Shown here piece after piece: positions 33,924 through 45,098 of a stretch of DNA of 64,000 nucleotides. Origin of the DNA: Klebsiella pneumoniae (GTDB lineage Bacteria; Pseudomonadota; Gammaproteobacteria; Enterobacterales; Enterobacteriaceae). The translations under genes and the position numbers were made by a program. Positions within the stretch are counted from its first letter, which is position 1; every line of letters starts with the position of its first letter. Location of the stretch: contig NZ_KN046818.1 of NCBI RefSeq assembly GCF_000742135.1, positions 124,001 to 188,000 on the forward strand. Direction: 5' to 3'. Below the pieces are notes generated by a model. The model saw only the letters and a program-made list of their open reading frames with translations. It ran no database searches and was not told the origin of the DNA.

Positions 33924-35866
33924 ATGATTAAGTTTAGCGCAACGCTCCTGGCCACGCTGATCGCCGCCAGCGTCAACGCCGCGACGGTCGACCTGCGGAT
34001 CATGGAAACCACCGATCTGCACAGCAATATGATGGACTTCGACTATTACAAAGATGCCGCCACGGAGAAATTCGGCCTGGTGCGTACCGCCAGCCTGATC
34101 GAACAGGCGCGGGCAGAAGTTAAAAACAGCGTGCTGGTGGATAACGGGGATGTGATCCAGGGGAGCCCGTTAGGCGACTATATGGCGGCAAAAGGGCTCA
34201 AAGAGGGCGATGTACATCCGGTGTATAAGGCGATGAACACCCTGAATTACGCCGTCGGCAATCTGGGCAACCATGAGTTCAATTACGGTCTCGACTTCCT
34301 GCACAAGGCGCTGGCCGGGGCGAAGTTCCCCTACGTGAACGCCAATATCATCGATGCCAAAACCGGAAAACCGATGTTTACGCCGTACCTGATCCAGGAT
34401 ACCCGGGTCGTGGACAGCGACGGTCAAATCCACACCCTGCGCATCGGCTATATCGGCTTTGTGCCGCCGCAGATCATGACCTGGGATAAAGCTAATCTTA
34501 ACGGCAAGGTGACGGTCAATGACATTACCGAAACCGCGCGCAAATATATCCCGGAGATGCGGGCGAAAGGGCTGATGTGGTGGTAGTGGTCGCTCACTCC
34601 GGCCTCTCCGCCGACCCGTATCAGGCGATGGCCGAGAATTCGGTTTACTACTTAAGCCAGGTGCCCGGCGTGGACGCCATTATGTTCGGCCATGCCCACG
34701 CGGTGTTCCCGGGTAAAGACTTCGCCAACATCAAAGGCGCGGATATCGCCAAAGGGACGCTAAACGGCGTACCGGCGGTGATGCCGGGAATGTGGGGCGA
34801 TCATCTCGGGGTGGTCGATCTGGTGCTAAATAACGACAGCGGTAAATGGCAGGTAACTCAGAGTAAAGCGGAAGCGCGGCCAATCTATGACGCGGTGGCG
34901 AAGAAATCACTGGCGGCCGAAGATGCCAAGCTGGTGGCGGTGCTGAAAGCCGATCATGACGCCACTCGCGAATTCGTCAGCAAGCCGATCGGCAAGTCCG
35001 CCGACAACATGTACAGCTATCTGGCGCTGGTGCAGGACGACCCGACGGTGCAGGTGGTCAACATGGCGCAGAAAGCCTACGTAGAACATTATATTCAGGG
35101 CGACCCGGATCTGGCGAAGCTGCCGGTGCTCTCCGCCGCCGCGCCGTTTAAAGTCGGCGGGCGTAAAAACGATCCGGCGAGCTTTGTCGAAGTGGAGAAA
35201 GGCCAGCTCACCTTCCGCAATGCCGCCGACCTCTATCTCTACCCCAACACCCTGGTGGTGATGAAGGTCAGCGGGAAAGAGGTTAAGGAGTGGCTGGAAT
35301 GCTCTGCCGGACAGTTTAACCAGATCGATCCCGCCAGCAGCAAGCCGCAGTCGCTGATCAACTGGGACGGCTTCCGCACCTACAACTTCGACGTCATTGA
35401 CGGGGTGAACTACCAGATCGACGTCACTCAGCCGGCCCGCTACGACGGCGAATGTCAGATGATCCATCCGCAGGCAGAGCGTATTAAGCACCTGACCTTC
35501 AATGGAAAACCGGTTGATCCGCAGGCTACTTTCCTGGTCGCGACCAATAACTATCGCGCTTACGGCGGCAAATTCGCCGGCACCGGTGAGAGCCATATCG
35601 CCTTCGCCTCACCGGATGAAAACCGTTCGGTGCTGGCGGCATGGATTGGCGCGCAATCGAAGAAGGAAGGCGCGATCCATCCGGCGGCGGATAACAACTG
35701 GCGTCTGGCGCCGATCCACAGCAACACGCCGTTGGATATTCGTTTTGAGACCTCGCCTGGCGACAAAGCCGCGGCGTTTATCAAAGAGAAAGCGCAGTAT
35801 CCAATGCGCCAGGTGGCCACCGATGATATCGGCTTCGCCATTTATCAGCTGGATTTGAGCAAGTAA
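33924..35866 (+). pseudogene. cpdB: 2',3'-cyclic-nucleotide 2'-phosphodiesterase, frameshifted
   Basis: Two frames together encode a full CpdB. Frame 1 (33924-34586) carries the signal peptide and metallophosphatase motifs [17 protein letters not shown] and [14 protein letters not shown]. Frame 2 (in use from about 34570) carries [20 protein letters not shown] and the whole 5'-nucleotidase C-terminal domain. The switch falls at codon 216, where AAA-GGG-CTG replaces the expected AAA-GGG-GCT; one G of a GGGG run (34569-34571) is missing. The span is 1943 bp, exactly one base short of 648 codons, the E. coli size. As written, the first product stops within the catalytic domain. Either a recent null mutation or a sequencing error in a homopolymer. 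Confidence 0.9.
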
Positions 35867-35875
35867 TGCCTGTTC

Positions 35876-35906
35876 CCCGGTGGCGCTGCGCTTACCGGGG
35901 CTACAG
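35876..35906. repeat. single REP unit after cpdB
   Basis: CCCCGGTGGCGCTGCGCTTA followed by CCGGGGCTACAGG has the REP stem and terminal CTACAGG. It lies between the convergent cpdB and ytfH genes and may serve as their terminator. Confidence 0.8.
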
Positions 35907-35920
35907 GGAGTGATACATTT

Positions 35921-36292
35921 TCACTCCCCGTGGTTAGCCAGCACCGAGGGCAGATTAACCTCGATCCAGTCCGCCAGGGCGGCCACCTTCTCGCTCACCT
36001 GCAGGCCGAGCGGCGTCAGGCTATATTCAACGTGCGGGGGCACCACCGGATAAGAGACGCGGTCGATAAAACCATCCTGCTCCAGCGCCTGCAGCGACTG
36101 CGCCAGCATCTTTTCGCTGACCCCGCCCATCTTACGGCGCAGATCGCTGAAACGGTGGGTTCCCTCGCGCAGCGCCACCAGAATCAACACGCCCCAGCGG
36201 CTGGTGACATGTTTAAGCACATCGCGCGACGGGCACTGTTCCGCAAACAAATTGCCGGTGCGCAATTTCTCGCTCAGCGTCGGTTCGGCCAT
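35921..36292 (-). CDS. ytfH: HxlR-family regulator YtfH
   Basis: A 123-residue winged-helix protein of the HxlR (MarR-like) class. CPSRDVLKHVTSRWGVLILV near residue 19 starts the domain and RKMGGVSEKMLAQSLQALEQDG carries the recognition helix. Cys19 is where redox-sensing HxlR proteins have their reactive cysteine, so quinone or oxidant sensing is plausible. Divergent from qorB, its likely target. Confidence 0.9.
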   Translation of the reverse strand: MAEPTLSEKLRTGNLFAEQCPSRDVLKHVTSRWGVLILVALREGTHRFSDLRRKMGGVSEKMLAQSLQALEQDGFIDRVSYPVVPPHVEYSLTPLGLQVSEKVAALADWIEVNLPSVLANHGE

Positions 36293-36381
36293 TTCACACT
36301 TACCTTTTTGTACGTACTTACTAAAAGTTAGTTAAGGTGGTAGCTTACCACAACTGCCAATAAACACGAAGGAGAAGACCC
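36293..36381. promoter_or_regulatory. ytfH-qorB divergent control region
   Basis: 89 bp containing the palindrome GTACGTAC (36310-36317), the imperfect repeat ACTTACTAAAAGTTAGT (36316-36332) and GTGGTA-GCT-TACCAC (36337-36351, exact 6-bp arms). AAGGAGAAGA (36369-36378) is the qorB ribosome binding site. The repeats are candidate YtfH operators. Confidence 0.5.
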
Positions 36382-37230
36382 ATGATCGCTCTTACCGGTG
36401 CCACCGGCCAGCTTGGCCACTACGTTCTGCAAGACCTGCTTAACACCGTCCCTGCCAGCCAGATTGTGGCGATTGTCCGCAACCCGGCCAAAGCCCAGGC
36501 GCTCAGCCAGCAGGGCGTGGTTGTCCGCCAGGCCGACTACAGCGACGAAGCGGCGCTGACCGCCGCGCTGCAGGGCGTGGATAAACTGCTGTTAATCTCC
36601 TCCAGCGAAGTCGGCCAGCGTGCTGTACAGCACCGCAACGTCATTAACGCCGCCAAAGCCGCCGGAGTGAAATTCATCGCGTATACCAGCCTGCTGCATG
36701 CCGACACTTCGCCGCTGGGTCTGGCCGCAGAGCATATCGAAACCGAGCAGATGCTGGCCGACTCTGGTATCGCTTACGCCCTGCTGCGTAACGGCTGGTA
36801 TACCGAAAACTATCTGGCCAGCGCGCCGCCGGCGCTGGAGCATGGCGTGTTTATCGGCGCCGCCGGCGAGGGTAAAATCGCCTCCGCCACCCGCGCGGAT
36901 TATGCCGCCGCTGCCGCCCGCGTTATCGCCAGTGAGGGTCATGAAGGCAAAATTTACGAACTGGCGGGTGATAACGCCTGGACGCTGAGCGACCTGGCTG
37001 CCGAGCTGAGCAAGCAAAGCGGGAAAAACGTGGTCTACCAGAACCTCAGCGAAGCCGATTTCGCCGCCGCGCTGAAAAGCGTCGGCCTGCCGGCCGGGCT
37101 TGCCGATATGCTGGCGGATTCCGATGTCGGCGCGTCGAAAGGCGGACTGTTTGACGACAGCCGCACCCTGAGTACGCTGATCGGCCGCCCGACCACCTCC
37201 CTTGCTGAAAGCGTGAAAGGCATTCTGTAA
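36382..37230 (+). CDS. qorB: NAD(P)H:quinone oxidoreductase QorB
   Basis: A 282-residue NmrA-like short-chain dehydrogenase. The nucleotide-binding loop GATGQLGHYV is at residues 5-14 and the NADPH-phosphate arginine in IVAIVRNPAKA is near 33. E. coli QorB (YtfG) reduces quinones in one-electron fashion. Induced, presumably, by loss of YtfH repression. Length is close to E. coli (286). Confidence 0.94.
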   Translation: MIALTGATGQLGHYVLQDLLNTVPASQIVAIVRNPAKAQALSQQGVVVRQADYSDEAALTAALQGVDKLLLISSSEVGQRAVQHRNVINAAKAAGVKFIAYTSLLHADTSPLGLAAEHIETEQMLADSGIAYALLRNGWYTENYLASAPPALEHGVFIGAAGEGKIASATRADYAAAAARVIASEGHEGKIYELAGDNAWTLSDLAAELSKQSGKNVVYQNLSEADFAAALKSVGLPAGLADMLADSDVGASKGGLFDDSRTLSTLIGRPTTSLAESVKGIL

Positions 37231-37307
37231 CCGCCCCTCTCAGCTTTTGCGGTTGCGTCCCGGCGGTTCCTCTCCCATATTGAAGGGATAACCGTCGGGA
37301 GGCAGGC

Positions 37308-38132
37308 ATGCAGGGCGTACCACTCCAATTTAGTGATGAAAAAGACCGCGCGCGCTTTCGCCATCTCGAACAGTTGCCCGGGGTGGAGCTTTACCACGCC
37401 CATATATCCCGCTACGCCTTTGAACCCCATACCCACGAAGCCTTCGGCATCGGCGTGATTGAGCAAGGCGCGGAGCGCTTTCGCTACCGCGGCAGTCAGC
37501 ATATTGCCGCCGCAAACTCCATTGTCACCATGAATCCCGACGAGCTGCACACCGGCGAAGCGGAAACCGCCGACGGCTGGCGCTACCGGATGATTTATCT
37601 GGAGCCGGACCGTCTTGAAGCCATCACCGGGGTGCGAGACTGGTGGTTCAGCGAGGTGGTCCGCGAGGATCCTCTACGTTCCCGACAGATTGGCCAGCTG
37701 ATTTATGGTCTGTGGCATAGCGACGATCCGCTGGCCCAGCAGGGACTGCTGCTCGACCTCATCGACGCCTTCCGCCCTCTGGCCCACCATGCCTCTGCGC
37801 AAGGTGAGGCCGGGCATCGCTTTGACCGCGTGCGCGACTACCTGCACGATAACTATATGCGTCCCATCACCCTCGACGAGCTGGCGCAGGTGGCGGCGCT
37901 GAGCCCGTACCACTTTCAGCGCCAGTTTAAAGCCCACTATCACGTAACGCCCCATCAGATGCTGATGGCCATCCGTCTGTGGCGCGCCAAAGCGTTCCTC
38001 ACCCACGGCATGCCCGCCGCCGAAGTGGCGATAGCCGTCGGCCTCACCGACCAGTCCCACCTGACCCGCGCCTTCACCCTGCGTTACGGCATTACGCCGG
38101 TGCGCTATCAGAAGCAGGTCGCCAGGCGCTAA
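37308..38132 (+). CDS. AraC-family transcriptional regulator
   Basis: A 274-residue regulator. The N-terminal cupin-like sensor domain (about 15-100) contains FEPHTHEAFGIGVIEQGAER and IVTMNPDELHTGEAE, with metal-like histidines. The C-terminal AraC DNA-binding domain (about 175-270) contains DELAQVAALSPYHFQRQFK and VGLTDQSHLTRAFTLRYGIT. GGGAGGCAGGC precedes the ATG. It is absent from the E. coli order and sits directly before ytfF on the same strand (55-bp gap), so I infer it controls the YtfF exporter, as in other AraC/EamA pairs of this sensor type. Confidence 0.85.
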   Translation: MQGVPLQFSDEKDRARFRHLEQLPGVELYHAHISRYAFEPHTHEAFGIGVIEQGAERFRYRGSQHIAAANSIVTMNPDELHTGEAETADGWRYRMIYLEPDRLEAITGVRDWWFSEVVREDPLRSRQIGQLIYGLWHSDDPLAQQGLLLDLIDAFRPLAHHASAQGEAGHRFDRVRDYLHDNYMRPITLDELAQVAALSPYHFQRQFKAHYHVTPHQMLMAIRLWRAKAFLTHGMPAAEVAIAVGLTDQSHLTRAFTLRYGITPVRYQKQVARR

Positions 38133-38187
38133 TGCGCAATCTCATACAATATTCCTGCCCGGCCCCCTTCTACACTGCAGACCAACA

Positions 38188-39180
38188 GTGATGAAAACGG
38201 ATGCAATGATGATTAGTGGTGTGCTGTACGCCCTGCTGGCGGGGCTGATGTGGGGATTAATTTTTGTCGGGCCTCTGCTGGTGCCAGAGTACCCGGCGAT
38301 GCTGCAGTCGATGGGGCGCTATCTGGCGCTGGGCCTGATCGCCCTGCCGCTGGCGTGGCTCGGGCGCGCGCGTTTGCGCCAGCTGAGCCGCAACGACTGG
38401 TGGACCGCGCTGGGCCTGACGATGATGGGAAATCTTATCTATTACGTCTGCCTGGTCAGCGCCATTCAGCGCACCGGAGCGCCGGTCTCCACCATGATTA
38501 TCGGCACGCTGCCGGTGGTATTGCCGGTGTTCGCCAATCTGCTCTACAGCCAGCGCGACGGGAAGCTGCCGTGGCGGCGCCTGTTTCCGGCGCTGATCTG
38601 CATCGCCGTGGGCCTGATCTGCGTTAACGTTGCGGAACTGCGTCAGGGGCTGCCGAATTTTAGCCCATGGCGCTACGGCTCCGGCATTGCGCTGGCGCTG
38701 GGATCGGTGGTCTGCTGGGCCTGGTATGCCCTGCGCAACGCCCGCTGGCTGCGGGAAAATCCCCATCAGCCGCCGATGATGTGGGCTACCGCCCAGGCGC
38801 TGGTGACGCTTCCTGTTTCGCTGGCCGGTTACCTCACCGCCTGCGCCTGGCTGCACGGCCAACAGGCCGGGTTTCCCCTGCCCTTCGGCCCGCGCCCGGC
38901 GGTGTTTATTACGCTGATGCTGGCCATCGCGGTGCTCTGTTCATGGGTCGGCGCGCTGTGCTGGAATATTGCCAGCCAGCGGTTGCCGACGGTGATCCTC
39001 GGGCCGCTAATCGTCTTCGAAACCCTGGCCGGGCTGCTGTATACCTTCCTGCTGCGGCAAAGTTTACCGCCGCTGCTGACCCTGAGCGGGATCCTGCTGC
39101 TGGTGCTCGGCGTGGTCTCCGCCGTACGCGCCAGACCGGAAAAACCGATGCTGCAGCCGCTGGCGGACGAAAAAAAGTAG
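38188..39180 (+). CDS. ytfF: EamA/DMT-family transporter YtfF
   Basis: Inner-membrane protein with ten predicted membrane segments in two EamA repeats (LLAGLMWGLIFVGPLLVPEY near residue 18, IVFETLAGLLYTFLLRQ near 290). The frame opens at GTG 38188; ATG 38209 (MISGVLYALLAGLMWG), with CGGA 8 nt upstream, matches the E. coli start and gives 323 residues, so the true start is probably there. Probably a small-metabolite exporter; substrate unknown. It follows the AraC regulator gene. Confidence 0.9.
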   Translation: MMKTDAMMISGVLYALLAGLMWGLIFVGPLLVPEYPAMLQSMGRYLALGLIALPLAWLGRARLRQLSRNDWWTALGLTMMGNLIYYVCLVSAIQRTGAPVSTMIIGTLPVVLPVFANLLYSQRDGKLPWRRLFPALICIAVGLICVNVAELRQGLPNFSPWRYGSGIALALGSVVCWAWYALRNARWLRENPHQPPMMWATAQALVTLPVSLAGYLTACAWLHGQQAGFPLPFGPRPAVFITLMLAIAVLCSWVGALCWNIASQRLPTVILGPLIVFETLAGLLYTFLLRQSLPPLLTLSGILLLVLGVVSAVRARPEKPMLQPLADEKK

Positions 39181-39213
39181 CCTCGCCTCCTTAAGGGGTA
39201 TTCCCTCGCCACA

Positions 39214-39236
39214 AAGATGCATTTAAAATGCATCTT
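39214..39236. promoter_or_regulatory. NsrR operator upstream of ytfE
   Basis: AAGATGCATTT, one base, then its exact reverse complement AAATGCATCTT: a perfect 11-1-11 NsrR site, better than the usual genomic examples. It lies 27 bp before the ytfE start. The NsrR gene itself is in this window (54913-55338). Nitric oxide destroys the NsrR Fe-S cluster and would release ytfE. Confidence 0.9.
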
Positions 39237-39262
39237 ATATTCCTGATGACGAGGTAACTGCT

Positions 39263-39925
39263 ATGGCTTTCCGTGACCAACCTTTAGGCGAGCTGGCGCT
39301 GACCATCCCGCGCGCCTCCGCCCTGTTCCGTCAATACGATATGGATTACTGCTGCGGCGGCAAACAGACCCTGGCGCGGGCCGCATCGCGCAAAGCGCTG
39401 GATGTCGCGGTGATTGAAGCCGAGCTGGCGAAACTGGCCGAGCAGCCTCTCTCCCGCGACTGGCGCGCGGCGCCCCTCCCGGAGATTATCGACCATATTA
39501 TTGTTCGCTATCACGAGCGGCACCGTGAACAGCTGCCGGAGCTGATCCTGCAGGCCACCAAGGTTGAACGTGTGCATGCCGATAAACCGAACGTGCCAAA
39601 AGGGCTGACCAAATACCTGACCATGCTGCATCAGGAACTCTCCAGCCACATGATGAAAGAGGAGCAGATCCTGTTCCCGATGATCAAACAGGGAATGGGC
39701 GCCCAGGCCGGAGGCCCGATCAGCGTGATGGAAAGCGAGCATGATGAAGCGGGCGAACTGCTGGAAGTCATTAAGCACATCACCCATAACGTGACGCCGC
39801 CGCCGGAAGCCTGCACCACCTGGAAGGCGATGTATAACGGTATCAACGCGATGATTGACGATCTGATGGAGCACATCAGTCTGGAAAATAACGTACTGTT
39901 TCCGCGCGCCCTCGGCGGGAAGTAA
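39263..39925 (+). CDS. ytfE: iron-sulfur cluster repair di-iron protein YtfE
   Basis: A 220-residue RIC protein. The N-terminal ScdA domain has Cys30-Cys31 in [11 protein letters not shown]. The C-terminal hemerythrin-like four-helix bundle has di-iron ligands His84 ([11 protein letters not shown] region), His129 ([11 protein letters not shown]), His160 ([10 protein letters not shown]), His204 ([10 protein letters not shown]), and glutamates in EEQ and LEN. It repairs Fe-S clusters damaged by nitric oxide or peroxide. Under the NsrR operator just upstream. Confidence 0.96.
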   Translation: MAFRDQPLGELALTIPRASALFRQYDMDYCCGGKQTLARAASRKALDVAVIEAELAKLAEQPLSRDWRAAPLPEIIDHIIVRYHERHREQLPELILQATKVERVHADKPNVPKGLTKYLTMLHQELSSHMMKEEQILFPMIKQGMGAQAGGPISVMESEHDEAGELLEVIKHITHNVTPPPEACTTWKAMYNGINAMIDDLMEHISLENNVLFPRALGGK

Positions 39926-39926
39926 A

Positions 39927-39950
39927 AAAAGGCGCCCGCAGGCGCCCTCG
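39927..39950 (-). terminator. intrinsic terminator of cycA
   Basis: On the minus strand: GGCGCC-TGCG-GGCGCC followed by TTTTTTT, about 40 bp after the cycA stop and immediately beyond the ytfE stop. Confidence 0.85.
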
Positions 39951-39966
39951 ACATTGTCCGTCTTAT

Positions 39967-39991
39967 TTGGCCACTCCGGGTGGCCTTTTTT
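39967..39991 (+). terminator. intrinsic terminator of ytfE
   Basis: GGCCAC-TCCG-GGTGGCC followed by TTTTTTATTT on the plus strand. Its tail overlaps the end of the convergent cycA gene. Confidence 0.85.
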
Positions 39992-41393
39992 ATTTCGCCA
40001 GACGTTTTTTGCCGGCAAACAGCCAGCCCGCGCCGAGCAGCACAAACCACAGCGGGGTGACCATCAGCGCTTCACGGGTATCGTCTTCCAGGGTCAACAG
40101 CACCAGCACAAAGACGAAGAAGGCCATGCACACCCAGCACATCACTTTACCCAACGGCATCTTGTAGCTCGATTTTTCATGCAGCTGAGGGCGGTTTTTA
40201 CGATACGCCAGGTAAGAGCAAAGGATGATGGTCCAGACGAACATAAACAGGATCGCCGACACCGTGGTGATCATGGTGAACGCAGCAATCACGCTCGGGT
40301 TGACCATCAGCATCACCACCCCGCCCAGCAGGCACATGCAGGAGAAGGTTAAGCCCTTCGCCGGCACCGCACGCTTCGACAGCTTGGCGAACATCTTCGG
40401 CGCCTGACCATCCTGCGCCAGACCGAACAGCATACGGCTGGTAGAGAACACGCCGCTGTTGGCCGAGGAGGCCGCGGAGGTCAACACCACAAAGTTAATC
40501 AGGCTCGCCGCCGCCGGCAGGCCGACCAGCACGAACAGCTCAACGAACGGGCTCTTGCTCGGCACCACGGAGCTCCACGGCGTCACCGACATAATCACAA
40601 TCAGCGCGAAGACGTAGAACATAATGATACGCAGCGGGATGGAGTTAATCGCCCGTGGCAGGGATTTTTCCGGGTCTTTGGTTTCAGCGGCAGTGGTCCC
40701 CACCAGCTCAATCCCCACGAAGGCAAACACCGCAATCTGGAAGCCGGCAAAGAAGCCGCTCAGCCCTTTCGGGAACCAGCCGCCGTCATTCCACAGATGG
40801 GCGAAAGAGGCTTCGACACCGGTCGGCGATTTGAAATGCATCATCACCATCACCAGGCCGACGACGATCAGCGCCACGATGGCGACGATTTTGATCATCG
40901 CGAACCAGAACTCCATTTCGCCAAACATTTTGACGGTGGCCAGGTTCAGGCCCAGCAGCAGCAGGATCACCGCCAGCGAGGCGACCCAGTCGGAGAGTCC
41001 GGGAAACCAGAACTGCGCGTAGGCGGTGATGGCGACAACGTCCGCCATTCCGGTCACTACCCAGCAGAACCAGTAGGTCCAGCCGGTAAAGTAGCCCGCC
41101 CACGGCCCCAGCAGATCGGCCGCGAAGTCACTAAAGGATTTATATTCGAGGTTCGACAGCAGTAATTCGCCCATGGCACGCATCACGAAAAACAGCATAA
41201 AACCGATAATCATATAAACAAAAATAATGGATGGTCCGGCAAGGCTGATGGTTTTGCCAGAACCCATAAATAACCCGGTGCCGATCGCTCCGCCAATCGC
41301 GATCAGCTGAATATGTCGGTTTGTGAGATTTCGCCGTAGCGATTGTTCAGTCGGCTCCTGCTCGACAGCAGCGACTTTAACCTGATCTACCAT
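39990..41393 (-). CDS. cycA: D-serine/D-alanine/glycine transporter
   Basis: A 467-residue amino acid-polyamine-organocation permease with twelve membrane segments. The APC signature LIAIGGAIGTGLFMGSGKTI is near residue 30 and GIELVGTTAAETKDPEKSLP is near 225. A cytoplasmic N-terminal tail of about 28 residues precedes helix 1. It imports glycine, D-alanine, D-serine and cycloserine by proton symport. Transcribed toward ytfE. The upstream region is long and AT-rich. Confidence 0.96.
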   Translation of the reverse strand: MVDQVKVAAVEQEPTEQSLRRNLTNRHIQLIAIGGAIGTGLFMGSGKTISLAGPSIIFVYMIIGFMLFFVMRAMGELLLSNLEYKSFSDFAADLLGPWAGYFTGWTYWFCWVVTGMADVVAITAYAQFWFPGLSDWVASLAVILLLLGLNLATVKMFGEMEFWFAMIKIVAIVALIVVGLVMVMMHFKSPTGVEASFAHLWNDGGWFPKGLSGFFAGFQIAVFAFVGIELVGTTAAETKDPEKSLPRAINSIPLRIIMFYVFALIVIMSVTPWSSVVPSKSPFVELFVLVGLPAAASLINFVVLTSAASSANSGVFSTSRMLFGLAQDGQAPKMFAKLSKRAVPAKGLTFSCMCLLGGVVMLMVNPSVIAAFTMITTVSAILFMFVWTIILCSYLAYRKNRPQLHEKSSYKMPLGKVMCWVCMAFFVFVLVLLTLEDDTREALMVTPLWFVLLGAGWLFAGKKRLAK

Positions 41394-41697
41394 GTGATTT
41401 CTTCCTGTTGTACCTGTCTGTGTTGTTCAGGCTCTGATGGCCCGTCGTCTGTCATTAACCCCAGCAAGGGCTAGTCGATATTAGGTAAGAATCGGAGGGA
41501 TGAATACTATGATTTAGATATAATGTTAATTTTATGTTTAAAGTGAGTGTTATATCACTCATCTAACGCGAAATAGCTCACAAAAATACACCCATACGTG
41601 ATGAATGCAAAACATAATTCCAATTAATTTTTAACTTAAGGATTTTACGCTATTTTTATGGCTTCCCCTGCCGCGGGGAAGAGGAAGCCGCTGCTGT
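41394..41697. other. cycA leader and fklB downstream region
   Basis: 304 bp without a gene. Strongly AT-rich between 41500 and 41650, with several -10-like hexamers on the minus strand for cycA (TATATC near 41518, ATAGTAT near 41508). A hairpin GGCTTCC...GGAAGCC with an inner CCCC/GGGG stem (41659-41688) lies just after the fklB stop and may end its transcript. Confidence 0.45.
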
Positions 41698-42318
41698 TTA
41701 GATAATGTCCAGCAGTTCAACTTCGAAGATCAGGGTGCTGAACGGAGGAATCGATGCGCCAGCGCCGCGCTCACCGTAGGCGAGGTTGTGCGGGATCGTC
41801 AGTTCCCATTTGGAACCTACCGGCATCAGAGTCAGCGCTTCAATCCAGCCGCCGATCACGCCGGTCACCGGGAATTCAGCCGGTTCACCGCGAGCAACGG
41901 AGCTGTCGAAGACGGTGCCGTCGATCAGTTTGCCAGTGTAGTGCACGCGAACGCGGTCAGTACGCGCCGGGATCGGGCCTTCGCCCTGGGTCAGTACGCG
42001 GAACTGCAGACCAGACTCGGTGCTGTTCACACCCTCTTTCTCGCGGTTTTCATCAAGGTATTTTTGGCCGTCAGCGGCCATGGCCTGAAAACGCTCGCGA
42101 CGCACAGCGTCAGCACGCTCGTGGATTTCACGCAGCGCGCGGTGAACGGCTTCCACCGGCACCTGCGGCTGGTTACCTTCCAGCGCATCGGCGATACCCG
42201 CCACCAGCGCTTCCGGCAGCAGCCCCTGCAGGCCGGATTCGCTCAGCTGTTGTCCAACCTGCAAGCCGATACCGTAACTTGCCTGCGCTTCGATAGTGTC
42301 AAAAGTTGGGGTTGCCAT
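41698..42318 (-). CDS. fklB: FKBP-type peptidyl-prolyl isomerase FklB (FKBP22)
   Basis: A 206-residue protein read from ATG 42316-42318 ([18 protein letters not shown]); the frame is open 60 bp earlier, but this gives the E. coli length and has GGAACAA upstream. The N-terminal dimerisation helices cover 1-90. The C-terminal FKBP domain contains [19 protein letters not shown] near 120 and [36 protein letters not shown]. It catalyses proline isomerisation. Divergent from ytfB. Confidence 0.95.
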   Translation of the reverse strand: MATPTFDTIEAQASYGIGLQVGQQLSESGLQGLLPEALVAGIADALEGNQPQVPVEAVHRALREIHERADAVRRERFQAMAADGQKYLDENREKEGVNSTESGLQFRVLTQGEGPIPARTDRVRVHYTGKLIDGTVFDSSVARGEPAEFPVTGVIGGWIEALTLMPVGSKWELTIPHNLAYGERGAGASIPPFSTLIFEVELLDII

Positions 42319-42536
42319 CGTTGTTCCTTTTTGGGTGATAAACATCAAGATAAAAGCGTGCGAAAGCATAACAGCCATAGCGAAATGGGTAAAACTTTGT
42401 CGGCGGATGATGACAAATCTCAGCGAAAAAGAAACAATAGGCGGCAGCAGGTTAACTTCACTTTGTTCCGGTCATCAGGACGTTAGCCATCTATACTCAT
42501 GAGCAGGATATAAATATGCGGAGCAGGAGGAAAGCC

Positions 42537-43211
42537 ATGCCCGGGCGCTTTGAACTGACATCTACCCTGGCGAAAATCTGGCACGCCCCGGATCATTTTC
42601 GCCTCCTGGACCCGCTGCCTCCGATGCACCGCCGGGGAATTATCGCTGGCTTCCTGTTGGTTATTATCGGTATTCTGCTTCCCTCCGATGATAGCCAAAG
42701 CCCGGCGTCCACCAGCCGTGAAGCGAACCTGAATCTACAGTCGCAGTCCCAGCCGCAAGCTGGCGGCAATCAGGCCGTTCCGCTGCCGCCGATCACTAAT
42801 ACGCCTACCGTGAGCGACGCCGATCAGATGGCGCCGGTCGCCCCGGAGCCGATTCAGGATGAGCAGCCGGATCAGGCGCAGACGCAGCAGCCTGCCGCCA
42901 CCCAGCCTTATCAATCCTCATCACAGCAGTCCGCGCCGGGTATTGAGCAGCAATGGCGGACCTATCGCATCGAGTCAGGCAAAACCCTGGCGCAGCTGTT
43001 CCGCGATCATGGGCTGCCGGCCACTGACGTCTACGCCATGGCGCAGGTTGAAGGCGCTGGCAAGCCGCTAAGTACTTTGCAGAGCGGACAAACGGTGCAG
43101 ATTCGGCAGAACGCCAACGGCGTGGTCACCGGGCTCACTATCGATACCGGCAACGGCCAGCAGGTGCTGTTTACCCGCCAGTCGAACGGCAGCTTTGTGC
43201 GTGCGCGATAG
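42537..43211 (+). CDS. ytfB: cell division protein YtfB (OapA family)
   Basis: A 224-residue protein read from ATG 42537-42539, directly after GGAGGAAAGCC; the frame is open seven codons earlier. A cytoplasmic N-terminus is followed by one membrane segment (about 35-53, GIIAGFLLVIIGILLP), then a proline/glutamine-rich linker (60-140). The C-terminal OapA/LysM-like domain contains WRTYRIESGKTLAQLFRDHG and LPATDVYAMAQVEGAGKPLS. E. coli YtfB localises to the septum and binds glycans through this domain. Confidence 0.92.
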   Translation: MPGRFELTSTLAKIWHAPDHFRLLDPLPPMHRRGIIAGFLLVIIGILLPSDDSQSPASTSREANLNLQSQSQPQAGGNQAVPLPPITNTPTVSDADQMAPVAPEPIQDEQPDQAQTQQPAATQPYQSSSQQSAPGIEQQWRTYRIESGKTLAQLFRDHGLPATDVYAMAQVEGAGKPLSTLQSGQTVQIRQNANGVVTGLTIDTGNGQQVLFTRQSNGSFVRAR

Positions 43212-43264
43212 CAGAGAAGACGACAGCAAGCGTTACGCCGCCGCAAAATGAAAGGCGCTAAAAA

Positions 43265-43297
43265 GCAAAACGCCGGCACAAGGCCGGCGGTTTGTTG
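43265..43297 (-). terminator. terminator of the rpsF-rplI operon
   Basis: On the minus strand: CCGCCGGCC-TTGT-GCCGGCG followed by TTTTGCTTTTT, about 25 bp after the rplI stop. Confidence 0.88.
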
Positions 43298-43319
43298 TTA
43301 CCAGAACGTCAGAGGCCGA

Positions 43320-43781
<462 letters not shown>

Positions 43782-43810
43782 TCAAAGTCGTATTAATGGA
43801 CCGTGACCGA

Positions 43811-44357
<547 letters not shown>

Positions 44358-44362
44358 CAGGA

Positions 44363-45098
<736 letters not shown>

